Notes: generated by a model from the letters alone, not told the origin. Shown: positions 45,851 to 57,860, numbered from the stretch's first letter. The stretch is DNA of 64,000 nt from Epiperipatus broadwayi (GCA_028023455.1 JAQFVV010012405.1:6595334-6659333), one strand, 5' to 3'. Numbers and translations: made by a program.

Positions 45851-46052
45851 CTGATCTAACATTTTGAATATTCATAAAAATATATTTAATCTGGTATTTT
45901 TATTATTATGACCCATGGAGTTTTGAATTAATAAATCCTTCTTCATGAGTCAAAAATTATTTGTGTCAACAATAAATCATTCCGTCCATAGAGTAAATAA
46001 ATTTTTCTGACTTTTTAAATTTTTTTCTAATAGTTTTCAGGATTACATATTA

Positions 46053-46306
46053 AAACAGGCAAAACTGTTCATACTGTAGTGCCACTCAGTGCAAGCCAGA
46101 GTAATCATTGGATGCATTAGTTCCTAAAATCTAAGTGCAGTGTTCTCAGATCCAAAGTTTCTCACTGATGAGGGTCACAAGCTAGAAACTAGTCTGGAGA
46201 TATTGAATGAGTACGCACTAGATAGAGATTTTATGCACAAGCCTTCTGGCATCCATTGATTACTCTGGCTTGCAACTAAATGACACTACATTATGGAGAG
46301 TTTTGC
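46053..46306 (-). mobile_element. Dispersed element with AAAACAGGCAAAACT inverted ends, copy 1
   Basis: ATTAAAACAGGCAAAACTG at the left and GAGTTTTGCCTGTTTTAAT at the right are inverted. Inside, GCAAGCCAGAGTAATCATTG pairs with TGATTACTCTGGCTTGC. The body read on the minus strand (GGATGCCAGAAGGCTTGTGC, CATAAAATCTC, CCAGACTAGTTTCT) is shared with the copies at 56521 and 56976 and with a scrap at 56106. No coding capacity was recognised. Confidence 0.8.
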
Positions 46307-46789
46307 CTGTTTTAATAACAGTTATGAGCAAGCATAATAAATGGTGATCATATGATGTTTAGGATTATATATAGTAAGTCTTTAATTAATGTATACTCAA
46401 AATTTGCCTCCTGATTTAACTATATTTAATTTAGATGAATGCCTTTTGAAATAATGCTTTTGCTGAATTTACTATTTTAAATTCTATAATTGTAGGATCT
46501 TGGTAATGATGTCATATAATATATAGCATCTATATCATGTAGCAATTCATCATGGAAATGTAATTTTTTCACTATTATAGATAGCAAATCAGGTAAAAAT
46601 TCATTTGTTTGATGTGGGATACTTTGAATTTCAAAAACTTTTTAAATCCACATATCTCTAAATCAGATAGATTAGAAGGCGAGATGAAAAACAAAACAGT
46701 TTCTTAAAGAAAATAGTCAACTGCAAGATAAGAGACCTCTCCAACAACCTTCCATAAAGAATCATGATAAGCGGAAGGCATATTCACCA
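46307..46789. other. A/T-rich gap, nothing recognised
   Basis: No supported feature. Confidence 0.35.
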
Positions 46790-47005
46790 AGCTTACCAAT
46801 TGTTGGTGGTCAGGGTTTGAATGGTTTTTCAGTTTTACCATTCTCTCTGATTAAAGATGGCTGGATCTAGATACCCATTCTCTACTAATGTTGAATGGTT
46901 AACTGGGTAGTACTTGAGAAAAAATTCTGTCTCTTGTAGACAATTTTTCTTCATCCGAATTCGAACTTAGGTTTGTAGGCACTTCTGTGTCGTGAAGAAG
47001 ATATA
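46790..47005 (-). repeat. Possible SINE with B-box-like head (minus)
   Basis: AAGTTCGAATTCGGATG (minus strand, about 46968) resembles a B box; a body of ~170 bp with higher G+C follows (GGGTATCTAGATCCAGCC). No second full copy lies in this window, so the call rests on the head only. Confidence 0.35.
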
Positions 47006-47850
47006 TATAATTTAATAGCACAGACAAAAAACAAAAATGAATTATTTTTTTAAAAGTTTAATAGAAAATTTAAGTGATTCAGTTATTATAGTAGTTTAAA
47101 TAATGGGCTTTGAAACGTGATAAACGCAGAATTATTCAATATCTAATACATACAATTATATCATTATATATTCGTTTTATTTATTAAGACACTCTTTTTT
47201 TAGTTACGAACATTAATTTTGTTTTAGATTGCATGCAAAGAAGAATCAAAATAATAATGATAAAAAACTAATACCCCCTGACGATTTCTAACAAATCAGG
47301 AAGTGGGTGGAGCTTTGAAAAGTCATTCTTCTGTATCAGTTGATTTCTGATAAATCTCATTGTTGTATTGGATCTTGTAAAAATTAATATATATTTTTCT
47401 AAGACATGTTTTTATTATATATTGATCATTTTATTAATAAAAAACCTATCATAATAAGATTTATCGGTTCTTCATTTATAAAAATACATCATTCATTCTG
47501 TCATTACTTGTAGTTTTATTATTAAAGAATAACAAGAAATTCTTTTATATGTTGCCTAAATACACGTATGCCCAGATGCTTATTTCCATGCATGTATATC
47601 AGTATATACAGTAAAATCTCGATCTATTGTTTTTTAAGGAATCAGAAAATAATCAATAAATATATAGAAAACAATAGTGTTGTAAACTCATTAAAAATTG
47701 AAAACAGGAACTATGTAGTAATTGTGTAGTACTTCTGTTTAAATTCATGAAATTATAATTCGAATTTTATAATTCCAAACATAACTATTGTTTGCAAAAT
47801 TTGTACATATATATGTGTTTATGTATAATTAAGAGGAAAAAATCAGTATC
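47006..47850. other. A/T-rich DNA, nothing recognised
   Basis: No supported feature. Confidence 0.4.
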
Positions 47851-48124
47851 CTTCAAGCTATAAATAACAGTGCATATTGAGCAAGGGTCAAGAATAGAGT
47901 GAAGGATATCAACATAGTTAACGTAGTTTCTGCTTTTATCCATTGCGTGGAGCTACTTAATCCATACTGGAATGATTAATCGATAAACTTCAAGCTATAA
48001 ATAACAGTGCATATTGAGCAAGGTTCAAGAATAGAGTGAAGGATATCAACATAGTTAATGTAGTTTCTGCTTTTATCCACTGCGTGGAGCTATTTAGTCC
48101 ATATTGGAATGATTAATCGATTAA
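47851..48124. repeat. 137 bp tandem duplication
   Basis: CTTCAAGCTATAAATAACAG starts units at 47851 and 47988; GATATCAACATAGTTAAYGT and AATGATTAATCGAT are in both. Only a handful of differences are visible, so the duplication is recent. A G10 run (48135-48144) follows ten bases later. Confidence 0.95.
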
Positions 48125-48144
48125 TTGAACTCTTGGGGGGGGGG

Positions 48145-49304
48145 ATTGGAATCTCGTAAAAACACCACATACTAAAGTACATATTAATTGTAAACTATAT
48201 ATATGATAAATCTAATTGTAAATCATATTTTTTTTTTGCAATTTTCTTATTTATCCATCAAATTTTCTTATTTGTCTTTCAAAATGGACAAAAAAAATAA
48301 GTGTCACCCATTATCAAGTCTTATGAAATACATCAATAAAGAATCAAATCCATTGTAAATGACATATTTTTTAAAAAGTTTTTATCAAAGAAAATGTATT
48401 TCTTAGTCAATATATAGTACAATAAAACAATGAATTGGGTTAGTTACCAAACATTTGAAAAGAAGAGTGAAGTGACATTTATTATTTTTTCTTTTATTTT
48501 GATTACCAGTGATAAACAGTGTGAACATCCTGAAGAAAGAGATTCTGATTCACCACTATTTTACTGTCAATGTAGCATATGTGATCCAGACAAGACTGTA
48601 GTAATTTCATTGTATTAACTTATCTTTGTCAGAATTTTGTTCAACCCACAAACATATGGATTGACAGAATGCTCTTGATGTTTACAGTGATTTAAGTAAT
48701 GTCTCATTTTAGGAAAATATTTGATGTTTCAATAAAATGAGTCAATGTTCAAGTTTTCAATAAACTGAATATTTTACTATTATACAAGTACAAACATGTC
48801 TTTATTTTGAGATAACTTTGGAAAAACGTTTTTTTACAAAAAAAAAAACCCAAACAATTTCATGATATAGGGAAAAAGTTTTATTTTTCAATAATGAACT
48901 ATGAATAGTAGCTGTTTTTGCGAAATATTTATATTTTAAAATTACTTGATAAAAAAATTATTACAAAAAAACTATAATTTTATTTAAATAGAAATAATAA
49001 TGTAAAAATACAAATGCATTTTATCTACTTGACTTTGATAATATTTCTAAAAATACAAGTCTATGTTCCATTGCTTGTGTATTTATTTTTAGATTGTATA
49101 AAAATCTAAGCTCCACTTTTTATATCTGTAACTATGAGTCTATCAAAAATATGCTGAATCTTAGATTTGTTATTAAAAATAGAAATTAAATAGAGGATGG
49201 ATTGTAGTATGGTGACTATATCATTACTGAATGGAGCACTTGTACTTTTAAGCTTTTGATATTTATAAGCTTACCCTTGCAAATTCAGAATGAATGTGTA
49301 TATA
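48145..49304. other. A/T-rich DNA, nothing recognised
   Basis: A plus-strand frame at 48430-48618 contains Y-C-Q-C-S-I-C-D-P-D-K but no family match. Otherwise empty. Confidence 0.35.
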
Positions 49305-50830
49305 TATGTTAACAATCATCATTGTCATTTTTAACCATTAATGACCTTCTGCAGAATGACGGTCTCTTCAAGTTTAATTCAGCTACTCCAATACCTAGCT
49401 TCTCCACAACACATCAGAAAATTGCTATATTTCATCCATCCATCTCACATGGGGGGAATTTTTAAGTCTTTTACAATCTCATGGGATCCAATTTGAAACA
49501 TCTATTATCATCTTTTCTAGTAAAGGCCAGCTCCATTTCAGTATTAATTATTTCAATGATGTCAGTGATACCTTTTTGTTGTCTCACCCATGTATTTCAT
49601 TTTTGATCTCCTTTTGATATTCTTAACATACATCTTTCATATTTTGTTAAGCAGTCTGATATTTCCATGTTGCTCTTCTGTTAAATGATTAAGTCTCAGA
49701 TCCATAAGTAAGAACTGGTTAAACATATCAATTAAAAGCCTTTCTTTTTAATTGCATAGGCATGTTTTCTTTTAATATTAATTTATTTTTATCATAAGCA
49801 TTCTATTCAAGGTTAATTCTTTTATTGGTTGTTTCCGTCTGTATTAATAATATGACCAAAATATTTGTAATTGTTAAGTTCATCTAATTCATAACTGTCA
49901 TTCTTAATAGTTCTGAGAAAAACTATTAACATTACTTTTTTATTTTTATATGACAACTCTTGCAACATTTCTTGAAGTTCCAAAGCATTATTTACAGAAT
50001 CAAGCATATCATTTGCAAAATCTAGATGACTTAAATAATCTCCAATTATTTTTACTACCCTAACTTCCATTTTAATCCATAAAATAGTTGTAAAACTGCT
50101 GTAAAATATTTTTGAGATATGGAATTTCTTCTTGTACTCTCTTCTCAATGCTAATCTTCTTAGTGACACTATGTAATTTAATCATTGCTATTGCATTTCA
50201 ATACACATTTTTCACAATATAACAATATGCTGGGTTTTAACAATCTACTGTTTTAATCACTATAAATATGCTTATAGAAGTAAATATCTTTTTATAATCT
50301 ACAAATCCAAAGCATAATAGCAACTCACTTTCCTTAGATCTTATTGTAATTTCTCTGCCAAAACCATTCTAAAGACTGTTGTTCTTTTGGTTGATTAGAA
50401 TCCAAAGTTTGCTGTTGAGAAGTTGTAAATATCTTAGAAAAGATTTTGCATAGAACTGATAAAAGACAACAAATCTGTAATTTCTAATATCTTCATTATC
50501 ATCTTTCTTGAATACAATATTATTAGTGGATTCTTCCAATTATGTGGTGCTTTTTTATCATTTAAACATTTGGTATATATTTACTAAAAGAATAAAGCCA
50601 ATTACTCAAGATTTTATAAATGTAAAAGTCTATATAAACATATCAGACCATAGATAAAGGTTGTATCATCTTAGTTGTTAAACAGGGATGCCTTCACTAC
50701 AGGTTGAGATTGTTGATTGCTTATGTGTTGATTGCTATTATTAGGTATAAACTTTTTCAACCATTTTTCTATTCCCCTGCTCTTTTAAGATGTCAATATT
50801 AATTCTGTTATTTTCTGAAGGTTATTCATT
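49305..50830 (-). pseudogene. RTE-like LINE reverse transcriptase relic (minus)
   Basis: Reading the minus strand from ~50830: I-L-K-E-Q-G, then K-C-L-N-D-K-K-A-P-H-N-W-K-N (about 50575-50530; family L-N-D-x-x-x-P-x-x-W), Y-Y-A-L-D-L near 50310, and an open frame at 50169-49822 with G-D-Y-L-S-H-L-D-F-A-N-D-M (the F-A-D-D catalytic block with one D changed to N), L-Q-E-M-L-Q-E-L-S-Y and Y-F-G-H-I-I-N-T-D. The thumb and C-terminus follow in broken frames to a decayed (ATC)n-type tail at ~49310. About half of an element; inactive. Confidence 0.82.
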
Positions 50831-51992
50831 ATTCATATATTTAATTGTGTGTGTTTCACTTTTTCATTTGAAGCGCTGGATAATTTGAAATAAATAGCAC
50901 AATAACATATGTTTAAACTTACCAATCATGTTTCTCTATATTACAAAGAACAATTATGAATAAATAGGCAAAAAGTCCTTTCATTTACTAATTTGAGATA
51001 ATAATAACATTTTAATAGTTGGAATGAATACTTAAATAGGACGTGAATATTACAATATCAACATTGATATAGTAACTCTGATTATTAATCATTTTTTTAA
51101 AATGGAAAATTTGTTGACTTTAGTTTTGTAAGAAATCTTTGCTGTTATCATTTCAGTATAGCAGTCATATTTTATGTATTACCTTACATGAGTAAATGAA
51201 AGGGAATATTGTTTTCCATTTATTTGTAATTGTTCTAGAAATGCATGATGGGTATGACCCAAATGTATGTTGTTTATTATAATAAATTTGCATATCTAGC
51301 ATAAAGCAATTGGTTAATTTATTTATATTGGGAGTTTTATAAGGTTATTAAAAATATTAGTAATTAACATTACAATATTAAGTTAAAATATTAAAAAAAT
51401 TGATTTTGTCATTAATCCCATCATGCTTTAGTGTTTTATCCTATAATTATAGGGTTGCAGTTATTGCCTGTTTATAATCTTGCTTGAGTAAATGGAAAGT
51501 GGGTATCTTTTTTTGTAATTGTTTTCTTTACTTTCAAATGCCTTTATTTGTGCCTCAAGACGATTCAAGAGGCATAAGTTTTACAATGCAATCAACAAGA
51601 ATCATTACAAAAAAATTTAGGGAGTGTCGGTTCGTGTCAAGCACATCCATACCCATACACTTGATTCAATGCATATGATTTTGAACATTCAAGTATAAAT
51701 GTATGGATAGGTGAGTGGGATATTAATAGTTCCAGAAGTGCAGTGACACAAAATTCACCTGCCCTTCCAGACTTACACACATAAACCCAACTTCTTATGC
51801 TGAAATTATTGTTCACAAAACTGTCCAATTATACATGTCCATTTCTCCATTAGTTATTTGGAGACAAAAATGTTGTTATATTAACAGCAATGTTACACTT
51901 TCAGAACACTTCTATTCATGTCTCATTATTATTTGGGGCCATAGCTTGAAAGAAACAAGGCAACCAGTTCAGTTGCAGTGGGAATATTGTCC
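50831..51992. other. A/T-rich DNA, nothing recognised
   Basis: Frames at 51484-51678 (+) and 51637-51828 (-) have no family resemblance. Confidence 0.4.
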
Positions 51993-52134
51993 TTGGATTG
52001 TCTAATTGTACAAGTCTATTTCACCATTTGAGCATTCCCAGTACTGTTATAAATGAGAAGGTGTTTGGATTGTCCAATTGTACAAGTCTATTTCATCATT
52101 AAAGCTCTCCCAGTTCTGTTATAAATGGCTTTAT
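51993..52134. repeat. 71 bp tandem duplication
   Basis: TTGGATTGTCYAATTGTACA, AGTCTATTTCA-CATT and CTGTTATAAATG occur at 51993 and 52064. A related word (CCAATTATACATGTCCATTT) at 51824 suggests a third, more diverged unit. Confidence 0.88.
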
Positions 52135-52348
52135 AGGTATATATGCTTATTTCTTGGTTTGCATGGCATACCACTTGTAGAGCAGTCCCTTTCCCTTCTA
52201 TCTATTCCCAATCTTTTATTAATTTGTTCAGGCTTAACTACCTTCATTTCCTAGGATTTATCATCATGATATGTTAGTGCTCTTTGGGCTGTTATAATTT
52301 CTAATTACTAATATATCGATTTATTTATTATGTAAGGTAAGCACTACA

Positions 52349-52994
52349 CTAGGCAAGGCATGGTCCTAGTTTGATCTGGTTCCAAGTCTGATCAGTTAGC
52401 CATTGCTGGCATGTCCTCTTGTCATGGTCCTTGGCATCATTTAACAATTTGAAGTATAATACCTCAATATTGTAATCAATACCCTTTTCAAAAGTTACCT
52501 TATTTCGTGTCAACCAGATGACAAAGTTAACGTAAGTTGCCAATCTAACACTGCCAAAGGAGCCCTTTTTAAAAGCTTTCACCATATTCACCCAGGCCCA
52601 GTCTTTATCTGTGGTCTTTTGCAATGTCAGGTAGCATAGTTTATTCCAGGTCTCACATTCCTGAAGAATGTGGGAAATTGTTTTATCGGTTTTCTTGTAC
52701 AGAGGGCATATTGGATCCATTTTATACCTCCGCTTGTGGTGGAGGAATGCAGCCGTTGGTAGGGCCTCAAGGTTAACTTTAATTATAAAGTCTACTAATT
52801 TCGCCTCCAGCTTCTTGTGGTTTTGTCTATTGTAATAAATATGGCTATAAAGGTTTATACAGTTAGTGCCTTTGATATTTATATATTGCCTAAGTTTGTT
52901 TTTTTGATTTATTAATGTTTCTCTTATCTCAGCTCTATCATATCACAAATATTCACTAAAGCAGAAAGTCAAAACGTCCTTTCTCATTATGATT
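52349..52994 (-). pseudogene. LINE C-terminal ORF with zinc knuckle, nearly intact
   Basis: One minus-strand frame runs from about 52994 to the stop at 52349 with a single internal stop (after F-S-E-Y-L, about 52950). Blocks: R-A-E-I-R-E-T-L-I-N-Q-K-N-K-L-R-Q-Y, H-K-K-L-E-A-K-L-V-D-F, A-L-P-T-A-A-F-L-H-H-K-R-R-Y, then C-P-L-Y-K-K-T-D-K-T-I-S-H-I-L-Q-E-C-E-T-W (the zinc knuckle, with its second Cys replaced by Tyr), V-I-W-L-T-R-N-K-V, and a tryptophan-rich end. An ATG at 52720 is internal. The 3' flank is only ~30 bases before AATAAATAAAT. G+C is clearly above the surroundings, as expected for a recent, 5'-truncated insertion. The cysteine loss and internal stop make it non-functional. Confidence 0.75.
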
Positions 52995-53023
52995 GCATTT
53001 TATGAATATGTTTTACACTTCAG

Positions 53024-53026
<3 letters not shown>

Positions 53027-53092
<66 letters not shown>
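53027..53092. repeat. (AT)33 microsatellite
   Basis: Uninterrupted AT dinucleotides, the longest simple repeat in the window, beside the 5' break of the LINE at 52349-52994. Confidence 0.98.
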
Positions 53093-53095
<3 letters not shown>

Positions 53096-53304
53096 GCTTA
53101 GCTTAATAGTATGAAAAAGACCACATATTCTTTAAGCTTTTAATGTTTACAAGCTTATCCTTGATAACATTGGTGGAAATTCATTTGGCTGATATATTAA
53201 TCTTTTCGAATTTCCACAAATACTAGCAAGAATAAGTTTATAAATATCAAAATGTTTAAAGAATAAGTGGTCCATTTTATTTTTGACTCTTGATAAACAT
53301 AATC

Positions 53305-53570
53305 ATCACTAAGATTTTCAACTATTATCAATCCACTCCAGGATTATCTTTTCAAGCTTAATCCATTTTCTCTCTCCACATCATCCCAACATACTTATTT
53401 CATTCATCCTTCTCACATGTAGTCTCTTTCTAGGTCTTTTATAATCTCTTGAAATCTGGTTTAAGATTGCAACTATATATCTACCATCGTCTCTTTTAGC
53501 AATATATCTAGCCAACTTCAATCTCTTAATTTCTTTCAATAATATAAATACTATTATTTACTTATAGCCT
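53305..53570 (-). pseudogene. RTE-like LINE, 3' end fragment (minus)
   Basis: Matches 23760-24000 and 11431-11609 in order: TATCAATCCACTCCAGGATT, ATCATCCCAACATACTTATT, TTCTCACATGTAGTCTCTTT and CTTTTATAATCTCTTGAAAT are the complements of the L-Q-W-I-D, A-G-V-M-W, P-H-V-R and R-D-C-K codons. Substitutions and small gaps show moderate age. Confidence 0.78.
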
Positions 53571-54129
53571 GAGAAAAATATTATGTTCCACTTGTAATAC
53601 CTGTGCACTTCACAAAATTTAGTACATTTTCAGCTTCAAACCATCTCACCTTTATAGTGATGGATACTATCATCATACTCTCACATAACTTCTACATTGT
53701 TTCTATACCACTGATTTATTGCTCACGCAAGTTGTGAGATACTAACTTTGATATCTCTTTGCTCAGATATAATCTTTAATTTTACATTTGCTCATGGCCT
53801 TTATGCTTTTAAGTGTTGGTTGCTGGCATCATTGTGGGTCAATCTGTTTGAAGATTGTCCCTGAGCACAGATTTCTGAGAACAATTTTTTATTCAATGTT
53901 AGAGTCTTTTGTTACTAAGTAAGCATAGTATAGTATACCAATTTTGCTTTTCACGTCTTTACCATAATTCAGTAAGCAATAGCCATTTGTATTATGCACA
54001 TTTTAAAAAACTACTTCAATGTTGTATTACCTCTCTAAATATATGCAATTTCCTATTCATTTAAACTTCATTCTTCATATAGTATTTGTTTTAATATTTT
54101 TGAGATATTACAAGTGAAAATGTTCTGAT
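53571..54129. other. A/T-rich gap, nothing recognised
   Basis: No supported feature. Confidence 0.35.
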
Positions 54130-54450
54130 GATAAGATGAGAAGCACTGTGATTTCTCCTTTTTCAGAGTCAAGAATCTCTCAGATACCATGCCCAGAGAA
54201 ACCTGTTAGCCACCTTCCCTTTCCATTCCTCATCCTAAGTTATTCCCATATTCTTCTCTATCCTGCTCCATCCCATTTCCATAACAATCTTTATCAACTC
54301 CATAGCCTTTATATCTAAATCTCCCTTAACTTTTTCTAAACCCAGCATAAAAACCAAGAACCCACTTTCTGTATAATCACTTTGTTTATATTTATTCTTC
54401 AACAACTTCATTATTCATACCATTTCTGCTTACAGGCATTTCTATTTGGT
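54130..54450 (-). pseudogene. Zinc-knuckle LINE 3' end, duplicated copy 1 (minus)
   Basis: A second copy of the 3' part of the neighbouring LINE (54451-55165), offset ~315. Both contain CCTGCTCCATCCCATTTCCA, CAACTCCATRGCCTTTATAT and ACCCAGCATAAAAACCAA. It ends where the second copy's 3' edge begins, so this looks like a tandem duplication rather than a separate insertion. Confidence 0.8.
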
Positions 54451-55165
54451 GTGATGTGATGCACTGTGACATCTTATAAGGAGTCAGAAATCTCTCAGAA
54501 ACTATGCCCAGAGAAATCTGTTAGCTGCTTTACCTTCCATTTCTATTCCCTGCCCTAAGTTTTCCCATATCCTGCTCCATCCCATTTCCACAAAATAATC
54601 TTTGTCAACTCCATGGCCTTTATATGTAAATCCCCCTTATCTTTTCACAAACCCAGCATAAAAACCAATAACACACTTTCTATATAATCACTTTATATTT
54701 ATTCTTCCACAACTTCATTATTTGTACCCTTTCTGCTTTCAGGCATTTACATTCAATTAACAGATGCCTAATATTTTATATGCCTTCCTTACACAACTTG
54801 TAGACTAAATCACTCACATTTTTCCATTTATGTGTATATTCCCTTGTTTCAAAAGATCCCATTGGAGCCTTAAACAGTAAACTACTTTCCTTGCTATTAT
54901 CATAAATTAACTCACACTCAATATTTCATTTACTTCTATATATATTTAGACTCTTTTTACTCTCCATACTAGTTTTTCATCTCTCCAACTCTTTATTAAT
55001 GCATCTATTCTTCTATCCCATTCCTTACCACTATAACATTCAAATTCTCCTAACACAATCATCCCACCTTTTGTACAAGTATACTGACAAGTTCTTTATC
55101 CAAATGTTCTATCTACTGAGACTCATTTGTCACTTTTATATCTGTTAATTTTATACTAGAATTGA
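54451..55165 (-). pseudogene. Zinc-knuckle LINE 3' end, copy 2 (minus)
   Basis: The minus strand matches 1740-2165 over about 400 bases with long identical runs (for example ATTAGGCATCTGTTAATTGA and GAAAGCAGAAAGGGTACAAA), covering the zinc knuckle and everything after it. Here the first knuckle cysteine codon reads TAC (Tyr) and an in-frame TAA follows. Further upstream (54880-55165) the frame reads G-G-M-I-V-L-G-E-F-E-C-Y-S-G-K-E-W-D-R-R and S-W-R-D-E-K-L-V, probably more of the same ORF. Confidence 0.78.
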
Positions 55166-56105
55166 ATGTGATATCATATTTTTAATGATGGTGCTTCCAT
55201 TAATTTAGTTTAAATTCACTCTATTGCCATTATGTTTTTGTTTGCCAGTTTTGCATTTATTTAATTGTAAAAACTGGAAGTAAAATATATATTGATTTAT
55301 TAATTTTAAAAAAAATCTGAGGATGTCACTATCATGCAGCAAACCTATTAATAAGTGGACAGTGCTGCTGATTGATAGTTTATTCATTGTCAGGCCCAAG
55401 AGCATGCTCAAAAGTCATTGCAAGGGCTTATATATTTCTTGTTTGTTTATTTATTTATGATTATTTTTGCAAAATATTTGTCAAATATTTATTTTTTGAT
55501 AAGAATATTGGAATTAGACTAAGATTTTATTTGAAAATATAGTTAAGCAAAATATAATAACATAAATCAATAATATATTGACAGAAAAGAAATGCCTCTA
55601 TAATTATTCTAGCTATTATTTTTTGTCATTTTTTAGTAATTATAAGTAGAATTTTAAAATGTAAAACATAATTTCATTGCTTTATATGTTCTTGATATAT
55701 ATTTGTTCAGATTTTAGAAATGGAATTCAAATTGATTTTATTTCATTTGAAATACATTTTTATCAATAATTGAAAAAAAACAAAACATTGTTTTGATTAT
55801 GTATTTCTGCTTAGTACTTTTTTCACATTTTTACAGTTGAAATATTATTTTTATATGTAAAAATATATTTTTAAGAAATAATTTAGTGATGTAATAAAGA
55901 ATAAAAGTTAATTCAGTTGTTAAAAAAAATTCAAGTGTAATTTAAATTTGTATTCTTTATTAAAATAAAATGTTGAAATTTAATCCAAATGATCAATAAG
56001 AACTGTCAAAAATATGCCTTGTGAAATATAAAATAAAGCATTAAGACTGTCTTGAAAGTCTTCCATTACAATTCTCCTTAAAAACTAATGTTTGATCAGA
56101 AAATA
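55166..56105. other. A/T-rich DNA, nothing recognised
   Basis: No supported feature. Confidence 0.4.
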
Positions 56106-57205
56106 TATTGTAAATGAGGATCACAAACCTTCTTGCATCCATTGATTACTTTGGCTTTCACTAGGTTGCAGTACTGTAGTGAAGAGTTTTGCCTCTGGTA
56201 ACTAAAAAGTAGTGATATACCAATCAGGTATCTTATTATTAGTCGTCTTTAATTTATACATAAAAATATTGTTGCAATTTATGATAAAGAGTTTTATAAA
56301 ATTTGTCTAGTTTGATTTACATCTTTGCTTATGGTTTGCTCAGATGTGCAAATTTGTTTAGGCACTATATGAAGAAGAAAGTTTTCCAAAATTATATTAA
56401 GATTTCTGTAGGATTTATGGTTTATATCTTTATGTGAAAAAAAGGAATATTTATGTGTTTGAAAAATTAAATTATTTCACTAATTTAAAATGGACTATAA
56501 AAAAACTATGTCTATGAGTTAATAAACATCACATGACTACCACCTCTTATGCTTGTGTATAACTGTTATTATAACAGGCAAAACTCACTATACATGTTGC
56601 CACACACAGCAAGCTAGAATAATCAATGGATGCCAGAAGGCTTGTGCATAAAATCCTCTTCTAGTGCCTACTCATCCAATATCCCCAGACTAGTTTCTGG
56701 CTTGTGGCCTTTGTCAATGAGAAGCCTTGGATCTGAGAGCACTGCACCTAGATCTTAAGATCTAATGCAACCCTCCAGCAGCCACCTTTTATCTCCATTT
56801 AACTACAAAACTATGAGTCTTAAACTGAAAACATCTTAATGTTTTCATTCCAAGACCATTAACTTATATAGTCATATGGGTCTGAACTCAGTTCAGCACC
56901 CATACATTTTGGTGTCTTTGGTTCTTTAATAACCATAGTCACTACTATCCTATTAGGCAGGATTGGTTTTAAGCCAATAAACATCACATGACCACCTCCT
57001 CTTATGCTTGTGTATAACTGTTGTTAAAACAGGAAAAATTCACTATACTTATTGCTACACACAGCAAGCTAGAGTAATCAATGGATTCCAGAAGGCTTGT
57101 GCATAAAATCTCCATCTAGTGCCTACTCATCCAATATCCCCAGACTGTTTCTGGCTTGTGGGCTTCATCAGTGAGGAGCCTTGGATCTGAGAGCACTGCC
57201 CCTAC
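56106..57205 (+). repeat. Copies of the AAAACAGGCAAAACT family, with a 455 bp direct repeat
   Basis: A scrap on the minus strand (56106-56197; GCATCCATTGATTACT, GAGTTTTGCCT) is followed by two plus-strand copies that start AATAAACATCACATGAC at 56521 and 56976. Both contain CTTATGCTTGTGTATAACTG, GCCAGAAGGCTTGTGCATAA or a close variant, CTCATCCAATATCCCCAGAC and TTGGATCTGAGAGCACTGC. They match the minus strand of 46053-46306. The second copy ends near 57205, exactly where the hAT-like frame begins. Confidence 0.88.
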
Positions 57206-57860
57206 ATATAGTGCAATTACTTGAGCAAAGACATCCAAAATGAAATTATTCAGTTTCTGAGTAATGCTATCACAAATAAAATTTTGACATCTATTAGATT
57301 AGCTAAGTATTTTTCTATTACACTAGATTTTATTCCAGATAGAAGTCCCACTGAACAAATGGCATTTATCATTAGATATGTTTCCTGCAGTGAAAAAGTA
57401 TTTATTGAAGAACATTTTTTGGGATTTTTGGCAATTGAGAATTTCACAGGTAAAAATTTATATAATGTAATAATTAAAAAACTGTAAAATTAGAATTTAG
57501 GTATATAAAATATAAGAAGCCAAGGATATAACATTGGGGTTAATATGAAATGAAAGAAAAGTAGCCTGCAAAAATTAAATTTAAATCAAAATTCCAGAGC
57601 TTTTTTCATTGTAGCATGTGCAGTTTATAGTTTAAATTAAGTAGTTAATGATGCTGCATAACAGCTCAGAAAGTATCTTTAATAAACTTTAAAATATAAA
57701 TAAAATCACTTAGAATTTTTTTGAGAGGGGGTGGCAATTACTGTTGTGCATAAGGATGCTGATGATCCTTCCTCCAGCCTGAGTATTTATTACATAACAA
57801 GAAGGAATTATATTATTATGCAGTCTATTTTCTTGAATTATGAATCAATGCAATTTTGAT
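57206..57860 (+). pseudogene. hAT-type (DUF4371-like) transposase fragment
   Basis: The open stretch at 57215-57487 reads Y-L-S-K-D-I-Q-N-E-I-I-Q-F-L, A-K-Y-F-S-I-T-L-D-F-I-P-D-R-S, T-E-Q-M-A-F-I-I-R-Y-V and F-I-E-E-H-F-L-G-F-L. The A-K-Y-F-S-I-x-x-D-x-x-x-D-x-S/T-x-x-E-Q block with E-H-F-L-G-F is characteristic of the DUF4371 region of hAT-derived proteins (ZMYM/TTF-type relatives). Beyond 57490 the homology continues in broken frames (S-Q-G-Y-N-x-G-x-N-M-like near 57522, V-N-D-A-A near 57643). There is no start codon and both ends are missing. Inactive. Confidence 0.82.

Noticed and set aside
53027-53092. A replication origin or promoter in the (AT)33 tract
   Set aside because: Simple dinucleotide repeat without any other origin or promoter signal.
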